Shown here: positions 1-7,900 of the stretch, in pieces | Position numbering within the stretch: position 1 is the first letter of the stretch | Layout: every line of letters starts with the position of its first letter | Assembly: GCF_001712795.1 (NCBI RefSeq) | Contig: NZ_KV757608.1 | Span: 1-58,048 of the forward strand | Direction of reading: 5' to 3' | Length of the DNA: 58,048 bases | DNA from: Nostoc sp. KVJ20 | GTDB lineage: Bacteria > Cyanobacteriota > Cyanobacteriia > Cyanobacteriales > Nostocaceae | Position numbers and translations under genes: made by a program | The notes under the pieces: model-generated | Told to the model about the DNA's origin: nothing | The model's database searches: none | The model's input: only the letters and a program-made list of their open reading frames with translations

Positions 1-977
1 AAACCCCTACCCTTGAAAGCTGCTCCCCCTGCTCCCCCTGCTCCCCCTGCCTCCCCATCTCCTCGTACCTGCTTCCCCGACTGACAAGCATTGAGAATAC
101 AAACGGGAATCCCCTTCCCCGTCAACAAATTCGCTAATTCCCCCGCCTCTATGGGATCAGCTTTTCCCTTACTTTCCCCATCCAAAAACAAAAATGCCCT
201 TACCCCCTCATAAGGTTGAATATCTTCCCGTCCCCACCTAGCTTGATAGGTATATCGGTTGCGTGTCACCCCATCTTGAATATCTGCATAACCCATCAAC
301 GCCCCGTGACAATCAAAATGGATGATATGGTAATATCCCGCACCCTTGGCCTCTAAATGCCGTTCTAAACTTTCATAAGTACCCGGACGCAATAAGTCAA
401 TATTTACAGGCAAGTGACTATTTTGAATCACCTCAATCAACGGACGGGCAATGGTACGATAACCCACATCATGCTCCTCATCCGGTCGAGCAATTACCAC
501 CAACAAGTTAATTATCGGCGATTCTGCCATATTCGCCGCCACTGATGCGGCTTTATCAAGGCGCTTGCGTATCATTACGCAATCCACACTCAAAGGTCGC
601 GGCCAATCCTTATCCCGCAAAGCTTCCCAGTGTAGCGCGTGAAATTCGGGACTATTACCTACTATCTCAATTTTTACCTGCTTCAGATTTCCCCGCAGTT
701 GACGATAATGGCTATAAGCATCAATATCAGCCTTAAAAACCTGGTTAAATAAACTTTCTCCGTAACTAACAACACTCGTTTTCGCTGCTTCTGCTTTCTT
801 CCCGTTTAACATCGGGTAAGTCAGCCATTCTTCAAAATACCATTCGAGTTGCTGTTCTTCCTGGTGTGTAAAAGGGTCAGTAATATTGATTGGGTATTCG
901 CTATCACCCTCAAAAATCAAACTTGCGGCAAAACCGTTTTCTGTTGGCTGCTTTTCCCGAATCGTGATGACTGCCAT
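1..977 (-). CDS. CHAT-domain protease, 5' part only (runs off window)
   Basis: This frame opens at an ATG (977) and stays open to the left edge, so at least 325 residues are present and the C terminus lies outside the window. The last third is a caspase-like CHAT domain (C25/C14 clan; CHAT means caspase HetF associated with TPRs): HFDCHGAL places a catalytic His near residue 224, and LNACQSG a catalytic Cys near residue 298. Residues about 25-220 look like the usual N-terminal extension, without TPRs that I can see. Right after the Cys the frame is filled by a Gly/Ala/Glu stretch encoded by a CTCCCC-type minisatellite, where family members normally continue into an Ala/Leu-rich helix. CHAT proteases act in programmed death, heterocyst patterning (HetF) and defence; which applies here cannot be told. 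Confidence 0.8.
   Translation of the reverse strand, partial: MAVITIREKQPTENGFAASLIFEGDSEYPINITDPFTHQEEQQLEWYFEEWLTYPMLNGKKAEAAKTSVVSYGESLFNQVFKADIDAYSHYRQLRGNLKQVKIEIVGNSPEFHALHWEALRDKDWPRPLSVDCVMIRKRLDKAASVAANMAESPIINLLVVIARPDEEHDVGYRTIARPLIEVIQNSHLPVNIDLLRPGTYESLERHLEAKGAGYYHIIHFDCHGALMGYADIQDGVTRNRYTYQARWGREDIQPYEGVRAFLFLDGESKGKADPIEAGELANLLTGKGIPVCILNACQSGKQVRGDGEAGGAGGAGGAAFKGRG
21..57. repeat. CTCCCCCTG minisatellite inside the CHAT frame
   Basis: Units of CTCCCCCTG repeat about three times, followed by degenerate copies. Read on the minus strand they encode Gly-Gly-Ala repeats. Related G-rich units (gggagcagggg type) lie between genes near 21190 and 41410, so this looks like an intergenic repeat that entered a coding frame in a length compatible with translation. 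Confidence 0.8.
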
Positions 978-1067
978 ACACAAGTTAGCTCAACGTAAAT
1001 ACCAGGATATATTTATATACTTACGCATAAACTCCAATTCCAGGAAATTGTCGCCAATCGGTTAAGG

Positions 1068-1138
1068 CAAGAGACGCGATGAATCGCCGTCTCTACAATA
1101 ATTAGTCTTTTGTAGAGACGGCGATTTATCGCGTCTTG
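1068..1138. repeat. Long inverted repeat of the GAGACGCGAT family
   Basis: Two arms of about 29 bp (1071-1098 and 1109-1138), each containing GACGCGAT and CGTCTCTACAA, form an almost perfect hairpin with a loop of about 10 nt. Each arm is itself partly palindromic. Single arms of the same family occur at 6468-6499, 37537-37556 and 43408-43436. It lies between two leftward genes and may act as a transcript-end hairpin, but it has no T-run. Confidence 0.85.
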
Positions 1139-1154
1139 CCCAATACCCCATGCT

Positions 1155-2282
1155 CTAACTAACAATTCCCAATACAAACTCGCCTTCATTCACAGCTTGG
1201 TTGGTTGCGACATCATAAACTAATCCATCTTGTTGAGCGCAGACATCAATTACACTAGGTAGTTGACCTTCTTTATTAAAGCTGAGAATTTGATAGAGTT
1301 TGTCTCCAGCTTTGACTTTAGTACCTAATTCTATTCTGGATTGAATCATGCCACCTGCGATCGCATAATATTTTTTCCGGTTGCTGCTAGATGCGAAAGT
1401 CATCTCATGAGTTTTTGCGTCTTCTGATAAATTAGAAACTTGTATTACACCTTTTTGCGCTAAATAGTTTTTCACACCCAGTACACCTTTAGCGACTGAA
1501 TCAGGGTTTATTTGCATTCCTGTTCCTAATTCTAGTGTCCAAGCTTCCACATCAAACTTGATTTCTCTACCAAACTCTTTAAAACAAGCTTCCAGTGCTA
1601 ACCAAGGTTTGATAAAAGCTTCATCAAAAGCATCACCATCGTATTTATCAAGCAAAATTCCAAAATCGAGTAGAAAGTATTTTGCACTATCTTCTCGATT
1701 TTGGAAGTAATAAACGTAATCTAAAGCTTGATTTGTAGAGCTATGTAAATCAATTAAATAATCTGCATCTAAACTGAGGTTTTGTAGTTTGTAGGCAAAA
1801 ATCTCAGTATAAGGAACACCGCTAGAAGAATTAAGTTTTTCTAAAATTTTTGCGAATTCTTGCTTAATTATAGTTAGATAATTTTGTCGAATGACCTTTA
1901 GATCACTATGAAGTTGAGATTTAGTAAAAGCAACTAAATCATCAGCTTCTTTCTCATAGTCCCAAAATATCCTATTCCAGTCTTTGGCTTCATAAATGCA
2001 GTATCGTCCAGGAGAAAAATGATGAGCGCGTTCATTTGTCCCCATTGGATTACAAACGGGAACCAGCCAGATTTCTCCAGTTAAATCTGTATCATTTATT
2101 TTTAATAAAAACTCAATTAACTGATGAATAACGGCATTACCAGCAATTTCTGCACCGTGCAGATTAGATTGAATGTATACCTTTTTACCAGATTGAGCGC
2201 CAATAAATTTGTATAGTTGTAAGGATAGGCGATCGCCTGAAGCCATTTGACGTAATAAAATTGTTTCAATAACTGGCTGCAT
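1155..2282 (-). CDS. Succinylglutamate desuccinylase/aspartoacylase family zinc hydrolase
   Basis: A 375-residue protein of the AstE/AspA branch of M14-like zinc carboxypeptidases. The family signatures are SNLHGAEIAGN near residue 40 (the H-x2-E zinc ligands), the NPMGTNER loop near residue 78, YLIDLHSS near residue 176 (the third zinc-ligand His), and ELGTG near residue 253, which probably carries the catalytic Glu region. The C-terminal 90 residues form a beta-rich domain with KVKAGDKLY, typical of this family's barrel-like tail. The substrate is an N-acyl amino acid or similar amide; the exact one cannot be inferred. The ATG at 2282 is the only good start. The neighbours do not suggest a pathway. 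Confidence 0.85.
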   Translation of the reverse strand: MQPVIETILLRQMASGDRLSLQLYKFIGAQSGKKVYIQSNLHGAEIAGNAVIHQLIEFLLKINDTDLTGEIWLVPVCNPMGTNERAHHFSPGRYCIYEAKDWNRIFWDYEKEADDLVAFTKSQLHSDLKVIRQNYLTIIKQEFAKILEKLNSSSGVPYTEIFAYKLQNLSLDADYLIDLHSSTNQALDYVYYFQNREDSAKYFLLDFGILLDKYDGDAFDEAFIKPWLALEACFKEFGREIKFDVEAWTLELGTGMQINPDSVAKGVLGVKNYLAQKGVIQVSNLSEDAKTHEMTFASSSNRKKYYAIAGGMIQSRIELGTKVKAGDKLYQILSFNKEGQLPSVIDVCAQQDGLVYDVATNQAVNEGEFVLGIVS

Positions 2283-2474
2283 AAAAATTTGAATAAATTA
2301 TGAATCAAAATCCACACAAACCCAAATCATACCAATTATTTTCGTAAGGGAAGCAGTTGCAGTTATTTGAGCTAGTATTTCGCAGTACATACGAAGCAAT
2401 CTGAATCTTACTTTTGATCGGGGATGCCACCACATATAGAATTATTGAGTTATATCCTTAATCGTTTTTAACTC

Positions 2475-3701
2475 ATGTCGTCACCCAGTACTCTAGAACA
2501 AGACCGATACAATCTATCTGCCCAGGAAGTACTGGACAATCCCTATCCTACCTACCGCCGTATTTTATTAGAAGATCCTGTTTACTGGAGTGATTTTTTT
2601 GGGGGCTGGTATCTAATGCGCTATAAGGACGTTGCCGCAGCTATGCAAGATAAACGGATTTCGTCCAAGCGTCCACCTATTAGTAAAATACCAGAATCAG
2701 AGCAACAGAAGATACTTCCCCTTCTGGAAACTCTATCAAAATGGATTCTATTTTGCGACCCTCCAGAACACACACGTCTGCGTCCGTTATTTAACAAGGC
2801 ATTCACTCCTAGTATCATTGGCAGCATGGCAGAGCAAATTCAGACGCTAGTAGACGAACTAATTGATGGTGTTTATGAGCGGGGTAACATGAATATTATT
2901 CATGATTTAGCTTATCCAATGCCCGCGATCGTCATCGCCCAAATGCTGGGCGCAAAGTCCGAAGACCGCGAACAGTTTAAGAAATGGTCTAGCGATTTGG
3001 CAAGATTTTTTGGCATGTTCCGCATGAAGCCAGAAATTTTGACCACCGCTCAACAAAGTATTATCGAAATGACCGAATATTTCCGCCACATCCTTGAAGA
3101 ACGTCGTCATAATCCCCAAGATGATCTCATGAGTAGCCTCATCTTTGCACAAGAAAAGGGAAATTCTCTCAATGACGACGAAATTTTATCCAATTGCGTT
3201 TTCTTAACTTTTGCGGGTCATGAAACTACCACTAACTTGATTGCTAACGGCTTACTTGCTTTACTCAAAAATCCTAGTCAAATGCAAAAGTTAAAGGATG
3301 ATCCCTCGCTAATTACAACTACTGTAGAAGAGTTTTTGCGCTATGACAGCCCAGTACAACGTCAAGCCCGCATAGCAGTTACCGATCTCGAAATTGATGG
3401 CAAACAAATTAGCCAAGGGCAACGCCTATTTCTGGTAATTGGTGCTGCCAACCGTGACCCTGAGCAATTTCTAGACCCCGATAAATTAGACATTACACGC
3501 TCTGAAAACCCACACTTGGCATTTGGAAAAGGAACCCACTTTTGCCTCGGTGCATCTCTTGGCAGACTTGAAGCACAAATTGCCATCGACACCATTGTGC
3601 GCCGCCTTAGTAATCTCCACTTGGATACAGATCGAATTGAATGGCATCAAAACCCATCCTTGCGAGGTATGAAATCAATGCCTGTAGCTTTCAATTTATA
3701 A
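2475..3701 (+). CDS. Cytochrome P450 (soluble bacterial type)
   Basis: A 408-residue haem monooxygenase with all core motifs: I-helix oxygen-activation motif FAGHETTTN (near residue 246), K-helix ExxR within EEFLRYDSP, and haem-binding loop FGKGTHFCLG (near residue 350) with the proximal Cys. The start resembles soluble bacterial P450s (NPYPTYRR near residue 22), and there is no N-terminal membrane anchor. Such enzymes need a ferredoxin and reductase; none is adjacent. The substrate is unknown, as no biosynthetic cluster surrounds the gene. It starts at an ATG with no obvious Shine-Dalgarno sequence and lies head-to-head with the aspartoacylase-like gene across 192 bp. Confidence 0.95.
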   Translation: MSSPSTLEQDRYNLSAQEVLDNPYPTYRRILLEDPVYWSDFFGGWYLMRYKDVAAAMQDKRISSKRPPISKIPESEQQKILPLLETLSKWILFCDPPEHTRLRPLFNKAFTPSIIGSMAEQIQTLVDELIDGVYERGNMNIIHDLAYPMPAIVIAQMLGAKSEDREQFKKWSSDLARFFGMFRMKPEILTTAQQSIIEMTEYFRHILEERRHNPQDDLMSSLIFAQEKGNSLNDDEILSNCVFLTFAGHETTTNLIANGLLALLKNPSQMQKLKDDPSLITTTVEEFLRYDSPVQRQARIAVTDLEIDGKQISQGQRLFLVIGAANRDPEQFLDPDKLDITRSENPHLAFGKGTHFCLGASLGRLEAQIAIDTIVRRLSNLHLDTDRIEWHQNPSLRGMKSMPVAFNL

Positions 3702-3742
3702 AATACTGCCCTAGCGAAAGCAATGCGATACAAGTGACTCCT

Positions 3743-4381
3743 TCACGTCCCTGGTAAATTTAGCAACCGCTCATCCAAATGACTACGGTCTGCCAAAACC
3801 TTTAACAACGGCCCATGTGAGGTAAATTCTACAATACTGACCGAAGCAACAGGACATCCCAAACGAAAACGGAAGCGTCCCACATCAATCCCCAGCAAAC
3901 TACACAGAATTATTCTGATAGTTGCCTTGTGTGCAACAACTAAAACATTACCATTACTGTAACTTTGTTTAATTTCTTCAATTACCTGCAAGGCACGAGA
4001 AGCAATTGTAACCGCCATTTCTCCACCAGTAGGAGCATTCCAAGCCGGATCTGCTGACCAGCGAATATAATCATCGTGATATTCACGGCTAATTATTTCT
4101 GGCGTTTTTCCTTCCCACTTGCCATAGTTGATTTCCTTTAAACCATCCCTAAGTTGTGGTTCCATCCCTATTGCTTCACATAAGGGTTTTGCTGTCAATA
4201 CAGTCCGCCGCATTGGACTACAAAATATTGCTGTCCAATCCATAGAACTATATGCATCAGCAAAAGCCTTTGCCATCTCCAACCCTTCTGGGGTAAGTTC
4301 TGAGTCTATAGAACCGCAAAAGGAATTATTGCGACTACATTCTGTCTGTCCGTGACGGAGGAGATAAAGAGTTAGGCTCAC
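3743..4381 (-). CDS. Histidine phosphatase family protein (phosphoglycerate mutase-like)
   Basis: A 212-residue branch-1 histidine phosphatase. The catalytic LRHGQTE motif sits at residues 8-14, with the His that is phosphorylated, followed by a conserved Glu region (LKEINYGKWEG near 83) and the second catalytic His in VVAHKATIR near 150. The family includes cofactor-dependent phosphoglycerate mutases, alpha-ribazole phosphatase (CobC) and sugar phosphatases; the length and the GSIDSELTPEG stretch fit a small phosphatase rather than a glycolytic mutase. The start is a GTG at 4381: an in-frame TGA lies just upstream and no closer ATG precedes the catalytic motif. Confidence 0.88.
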   Translation of the reverse strand: MSLTLYLLRHGQTECSRNNSFCGSIDSELTPEGLEMAKAFADAYSSMDWTAIFCSPMRRTVLTAKPLCEAIGMEPQLRDGLKEINYGKWEGKTPEIISREYHDDYIRWSADPAWNAPTGGEMAVTIASRALQVIEEIKQSYSNGNVLVVAHKATIRIILCSLLGIDVGRFRFRLGCPVASVSIVEFTSHGPLLKVLADRSHLDERLLNLPGT

Positions 4382-4700
4382 GGTATATTCCCATCAATTG
4401 TAAATTTAAGAGCGCTAACAATCAGATGTCGCTGAAGATAGTTAATGCCTGTGGTATGTTACTACAATTTTTTGAGATTTCGAATAATTTTCAGGCGAAA
4501 GTTGCCGCAGCTACGACCAGCGTAGATATTCCCATTAAAAAGGCAGGTATTGGTGCAGGAGCAAAAATTAAACTAATTTTTAGGTAATATTGCACCATCT
4601 TTTACCAAAGAATACATTAAACAGAATGTTAAGTGTGAAATTATAAATTTTTAACTACACACTTAACACGCTCTATCGTACCTATTTAGAAGTTGTTGAC
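4382..4700. other. Intergenic, 319 bp, with a 10-bp inverted repeat
   Basis: No gene is visible. The only structure is a perfect inverted repeat, GTTAAGTGTG (4628-4637) and CACACTTAAC (4658-4667), with a 20-nt AT-rich loop, just past the end of the leftward PEP-CTERM gene. It may be a transcript-end hairpin; it lacks a T-run. Confidence 0.5.
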
Positions 4701-5777
4701 CTAAGCTCTTGCCGTATCTTTTCGTTGCTGCTTGTACTTGCGGCAGAAAGCTAGACCAAAACCACCGACCATTAATAAACCCAATGTAGTTAAAGGTTCG
4801 GGTACAGACACTTTAGTTTTGAATTTGCTGGTAATAAACAGACTATACACATTATCATCATTACTTGGGTTTACAGTATTTAACTCGACGAACGTATCAC
4901 CTGCCTGGATAAAAGGATTAGGATCAGCGCTATTACCAAGAGCTAGATTATAAAGTTCATCATCAGTCCTAAAACCGCCAGAATCAGAGGCAAACGGATC
5001 TGGGTTAGTCAAACTATCACCAATACCGCCAGCAGTGATTAGAGCACCATTAGCTCCTTCTCCATCATCCTGACCGCCAGCAGAGCTAGTTAAGCGTCGA
5101 GAGCTAGTAGAGTCTGTTATCACGTCCACAATAGTTAATTGACCAGATGGCTGAATGCTATAGGTATCGGCAAAAGATACTATAAAGTCGCCACCGCTAT
5201 AAGGTTGATCAAAATTCAACCTGGTTGTGTCTCCTGTGGGGGATAGCTCGCCGTCTAAGATAAAAGACGACAAACCGACGGTTGTGGCATCTTGATAAGA
5301 CACAACTAAAGTTTCACCGTCATTGTCTCCTAGCTCTTCAATAGTATGGTTTTGCAAACCTCCTAAAGAGCTAAGAAGGCTGGTAACATCCCAACGTACA
5401 GTAGTTGCTGGGTTTTCGTTAGGCGCGAGTACAAAGGCATCAGCAACCTTCAACAAATTACCGTTCAGTTTGACATCACTTACAGGGCCATTATAATCCT
5501 CCCAAACAGAAGAGGCATAAAGGTATGCTTTGAGAACAGTTGCACCTACAGGTACGTCTGTTTGCAATGTGCCATTGTTACTGGTGCTACCAAAAGCATC
5601 TATGGAAAGTGCCGCATTGTCGAAGCTCTCACGAAACAACAAAGCTGCGGATGCTGGCGAACTTAAGGCAGCAAACCCAAAACTGACACCAAGCACTGCA
5701 AATGTACTCAAAGTAGCTTTGCGTATGTCAGCAGGCAAATATTTCTGTAACTTCTGTCTTACCTGAAATCTATTCAT
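4701..5777 (-). CDS. PEP-CTERM sorting-domain secreted protein
   Basis: A 358-residue exported protein. The N terminus has a basic region then a hydrophobic signal segment ending in SSPASA near residue 43. The C terminus is a textbook PEP-CTERM tail: VPEPLTTLG, a hydrophobic helix (LLMVGGFGLAF), then the basic cluster CRKYKQQRK. In this system an exosortase recognises the tail and cleaves at the membrane; the cyanoexosortase at 21263-22156 in this window is a candidate processor. The middle part is acidic and beta-rich, with a stretch resembling a domain of uncharacterised surface proteins (ATVLKAYLYASSVW near 84). No catalytic motif is seen. A long AT-rich leader region lies upstream. Confidence 0.9.
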   Translation of the reverse strand: MNRFQVRQKLQKYLPADIRKATLSTFAVLGVSFGFAALSSPASAALLFRESFDNAALSIDAFGSTSNNGTLQTDVPVGATVLKAYLYASSVWEDYNGPVSDVKLNGNLLKVADAFVLAPNENPATTVRWDVTSLLSSLGGLQNHTIEELGDNDGETLVVSYQDATTVGLSSFILDGELSPTGDTTRLNFDQPYSGGDFIVSFADTYSIQPSGQLTIVDVITDSTSSRRLTSSAGGQDDGEGANGALITAGGIGDSLTNPDPFASDSGGFRTDDELYNLALGNSADPNPFIQAGDTFVELNTVNPSNDDNVYSLFITSKFKTKVSVPEPLTTLGLLMVGGFGLAFCRKYKQQRKDTARA

Positions 5778-6041
5778 GACACTTATTATGGGTATTTGAT
5801 ATTCTTAGGAAGAATTACGTGTTTTTTCGTAAATCTCCAACTTAATATCGCTACACAAGAATATATTTTCAACAAATCATTACCTATATTTATGAAAACT
5901 TTAAGATATTTTTTTGATGAAAATATTTTAAAATGCAGCTAAAAGCTATAAATAATAAAGTTATTTTACACTTTAAGGAAAAAACATATATGTAAGTATG
6001 TAAGATTTATGTGAATTTTATTTGATTAAAAATAAATAATC

Positions 6042-6187
6042 TAGCGTGAATTCAACAGACCTCCCTTTCCCCGGTTCTCTCTCCAAAGCGCAAAAAGAGG
6101 AGCAACGCAAAAATTAGCTTCTTAAGCCTCTCTGCTTCGGGGAAAGGTTTGGAGAGGGGTCAAATCAAACTCGTGGAACTCACGCTA
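6042..6187. repeat. MITE-like element with TAGCGTGA termini
   Basis: About 146 bp, bounded by inverted termini TAGCGTGAATTC and GAACTCACGCTA, with a second inner pair related to CTTTCCCCGG and TCGGGGAAAG. It codes for nothing. Its inner CTCTCCAAA-type segment resembles the inside of the element at 55111-55260, and both termini start with TAGCG, which suggests related non-autonomous elements. Confidence 0.7.
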
Positions 6188-6467
6188 ATATAAATAATGT
6201 ATTATACATAATCTCTACTGAATAGTAGGTAAAAAATAAAGGCGGGCAATGCCCATCCCAATCTTTAGATAGTACGGTTTTATTTTGCCAATCTACTTAG
6301 CTTGCCAAATTAAACTAATTGAATTTATAAGTTTTGAATTTATAGAAATAGATTATCTAACTTTTAGAAGCTTAAATTTAAAAAGTGAGGATTTTCTAAA
6401 GCTCATTTTTGAAGGGAGCTGGGGGATCTGAGTTCGTACAGTCTTAATTTTGTAAGAATAATAATAA

Positions 6468-6499
6468 TTGTAGAGACGTAATTAATCACGCCTCTACAA
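6468..6499. repeat. Palindrome of the GAGACG family
   Basis: TTGTAGAGACGTAATT and AATCACGCCTCTACAA pair as a nearly complete palindrome. It belongs to the same family as the repeats at 1068-1138, 37537-37556 and 43408-43436. Confidence 0.7.
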
Positions 6500-6650
6500 A
6501 AGTTCAAAAAATCAAGCTATTCCTTTATTTTTCTACACTTCCTAAAAAGAGAATAAAGGTGTATAACATTGATTTTCTAACACTCCATACCTTTTGGCAA
6601 AATGGAATCCATCCCATTGATATCCCTAGCTGCAAAAAGGTTATGAATTG

Positions 6651-6833
6651 CTAGTCAATGTTTTTCTTGACATTATCTTTTACGTCTTCAATTCCGTGAC
6701 GTACTTCGCTTTCAGCTTGCTTGGCTTTACCTTTAGCTTTATCTTCTGGATCTCCAGTGATATTTCCTAATGCTTCTTGGGCTTTACCTTCAACATTTTT
6801 AGCAGCAGCTTTAGCGCGATCTTCAATACTCAT
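6651..6833 (-). CDS. CsbD-like small stress protein
   Basis: A 60-residue, highly charged, Lys/Ala/Glu-rich protein that begins MSIEDRAKAAAKNVEGKAQE and contains GNITGDPEDKAKGKAKQ, the hallmark of the CsbD family (general-stress proteins of unknown mechanism). The start is set by a Shine-Dalgarno AGGAG placed 6 nt before the ATG at 6833; a longer reading from a GTG at 6863 would swallow that site and is unlikely. It stands alone between non-coding stretches, which fits its own stress-controlled promoter. Confidence 0.9.
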   Translation of the reverse strand: MSIEDRAKAAAKNVEGKAQEALGNITGDPEDKAKGKAKQAESEVRHGIEDVKDNVKKNID

Positions 6834-7180
6834 TTTGTACTCCTGATTTTGTAAAAAATTCACTTCAAAGCTATAACTAACTTTGAAATCTTTTGTGATT
6901 ACTATTACACAGTAGCTTAATTATTTTGCTAAAGCCTTCCACCACAAGGCATATTAAATAATTTGTAATTCGTAATTCGTAATTCGTAATTAAGAAAGGT
7001 AGTTGTAGTAAGTGTTCTGGCTGTTGAGTGAATATAAAATAAGGTAAGAATAGTTTAGTTACCTATGCTAAAAGACATAGAACAAATGCAAATCTAGTAA
7101 TTTCTACTTTTGACTGTTTAAATAAAAAAACCAGTTTCGCATGGAAACTGGGTTAATAAAGTATATGGTGATATTTTTTT
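6834..7180. other. Intergenic with GTAATTC heptamer array
   Basis: No gene is seen. It holds about four copies of GTAATTC (6965-6992), a typical heterocyst-cyanobacterial short tandem repeat, and the terminator of the next leftward gene at 7122-7154. Confidence 0.7.
7122..7154 (-). terminator. Rho-independent terminator of the RPI-repeat gene
   Basis: Read on the minus strand, an 8-bp stem (CCAGTTTC at 7131-7138 paired with GAAACTGG at 7144-7151) is extended by flanking AA/TT pairs and followed directly by seven T residues. It sits 27 bp past the stop of the gene at 7181-7645. Confidence 0.85.
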
Positions 7181-7645
7181 CTAATCTAGAAAACCCATTA
7201 GGCTTTCAGAATTGTCAATCTCATTTGATGCTATTGGACGATTACCGAAGGTGGAATAGCTTTCATCAATTACCAATAAACTTGAGCCAATTGGACGAAT
7301 CCCAGAGAGGTTGATACTTTCAACAACTTGGAATGTATTAGCACCAATTGGACGAATACCCATTGAGTTATAGGTTTCAACTACTTCCAAGGTACTAGTG
7401 CTAACGGGACGCACCCCAGCAATTGAGAGGTGTTCAGCAACTTCTAAGTCGCTAGCGCCTATTGGACGAATTCCAGAAATGGCGAGTGTTCCAGAAGCTC
7501 CCACTGGCAGTTCAGTAACTTCCTCGACTTTATCTGCATTCAAGCTCTGGTCTTGTTGATTTTCAACTTCCTCTGTACCTTCCCCTGGAGACTTGGCAGG
7601 CTTTTGCCGAGAACTGGTTGCTTTGCCAGCGTTGCTAATAGTCAT
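7181..7645 (-). CDS. Protein of unknown function built from 19-residue RPI repeats
   Basis: A 154-residue protein with a low-complexity Ser/Pro/Glu-rich first third (residues 1-50), then five consecutive 19-residue units, each starting G-[INV]-R-P-[IV] and ending near VVE[ST]. The first Gly-Arg-Pro core is near residue 58 and the last near 134. It closes with SESLMGFLD, a short acidic tail that looks conserved by design. There is no signal peptide, membrane helix or catalytic motif. The regular spacing with alternating hydrophobic residues could form a small beta-solenoid or a row of binding sites. It has its own terminator and an AT-rich 200-bp upstream region. I do not recognise a characterised family. 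Confidence 0.85.
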   Translation of the reverse strand: MTISNAGKATSSRQKPAKSPGEGTEEVENQQDQSLNADKVEEVTELPVGASGTLAISGIRPIGASDLEVAEHLSIAGVRPVSTSTLEVVETYNSMGIRPIGANTFQVVESINLSGIRPIGSSLLVIDESYSTFGNRPIASNEIDNSESLMGFLD

Positions 7646-7900
7646 AAACGAAAACCTCTAGTTTGTTAATTGGATTTTACAATAATTAAGGAAAGATGAA
7701 ATTTTTTCCCATATACATTAAGAGTTTAACCTTAAAAAACCTCACATAGATATAAGTATCTTTAAAACTGATACATAAGTAAATTTTAATTAATAATTTT
7801 TGTAAAAAATTATTGCCATTTATTTTGGTCTAATAAGCCAGCTACAATGGATACAGGGCGGAATCGTCACCATGAGATAGGGTATTTTCAGCAAAACTGT

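Larger units (their letters stand above)
5778..6650. other. Intergenic, 873 bp, AT-rich with two dispersed repeats
   Basis: No credible gene is seen. The region is strongly AT-rich and contains a MITE-like element (6042-6187) and a short palindrome (6468-6499). The part next to 5777 must contain the promoter of the PEP-CTERM gene, but no clear -35/-10 pair stands out. Confidence 0.6.
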
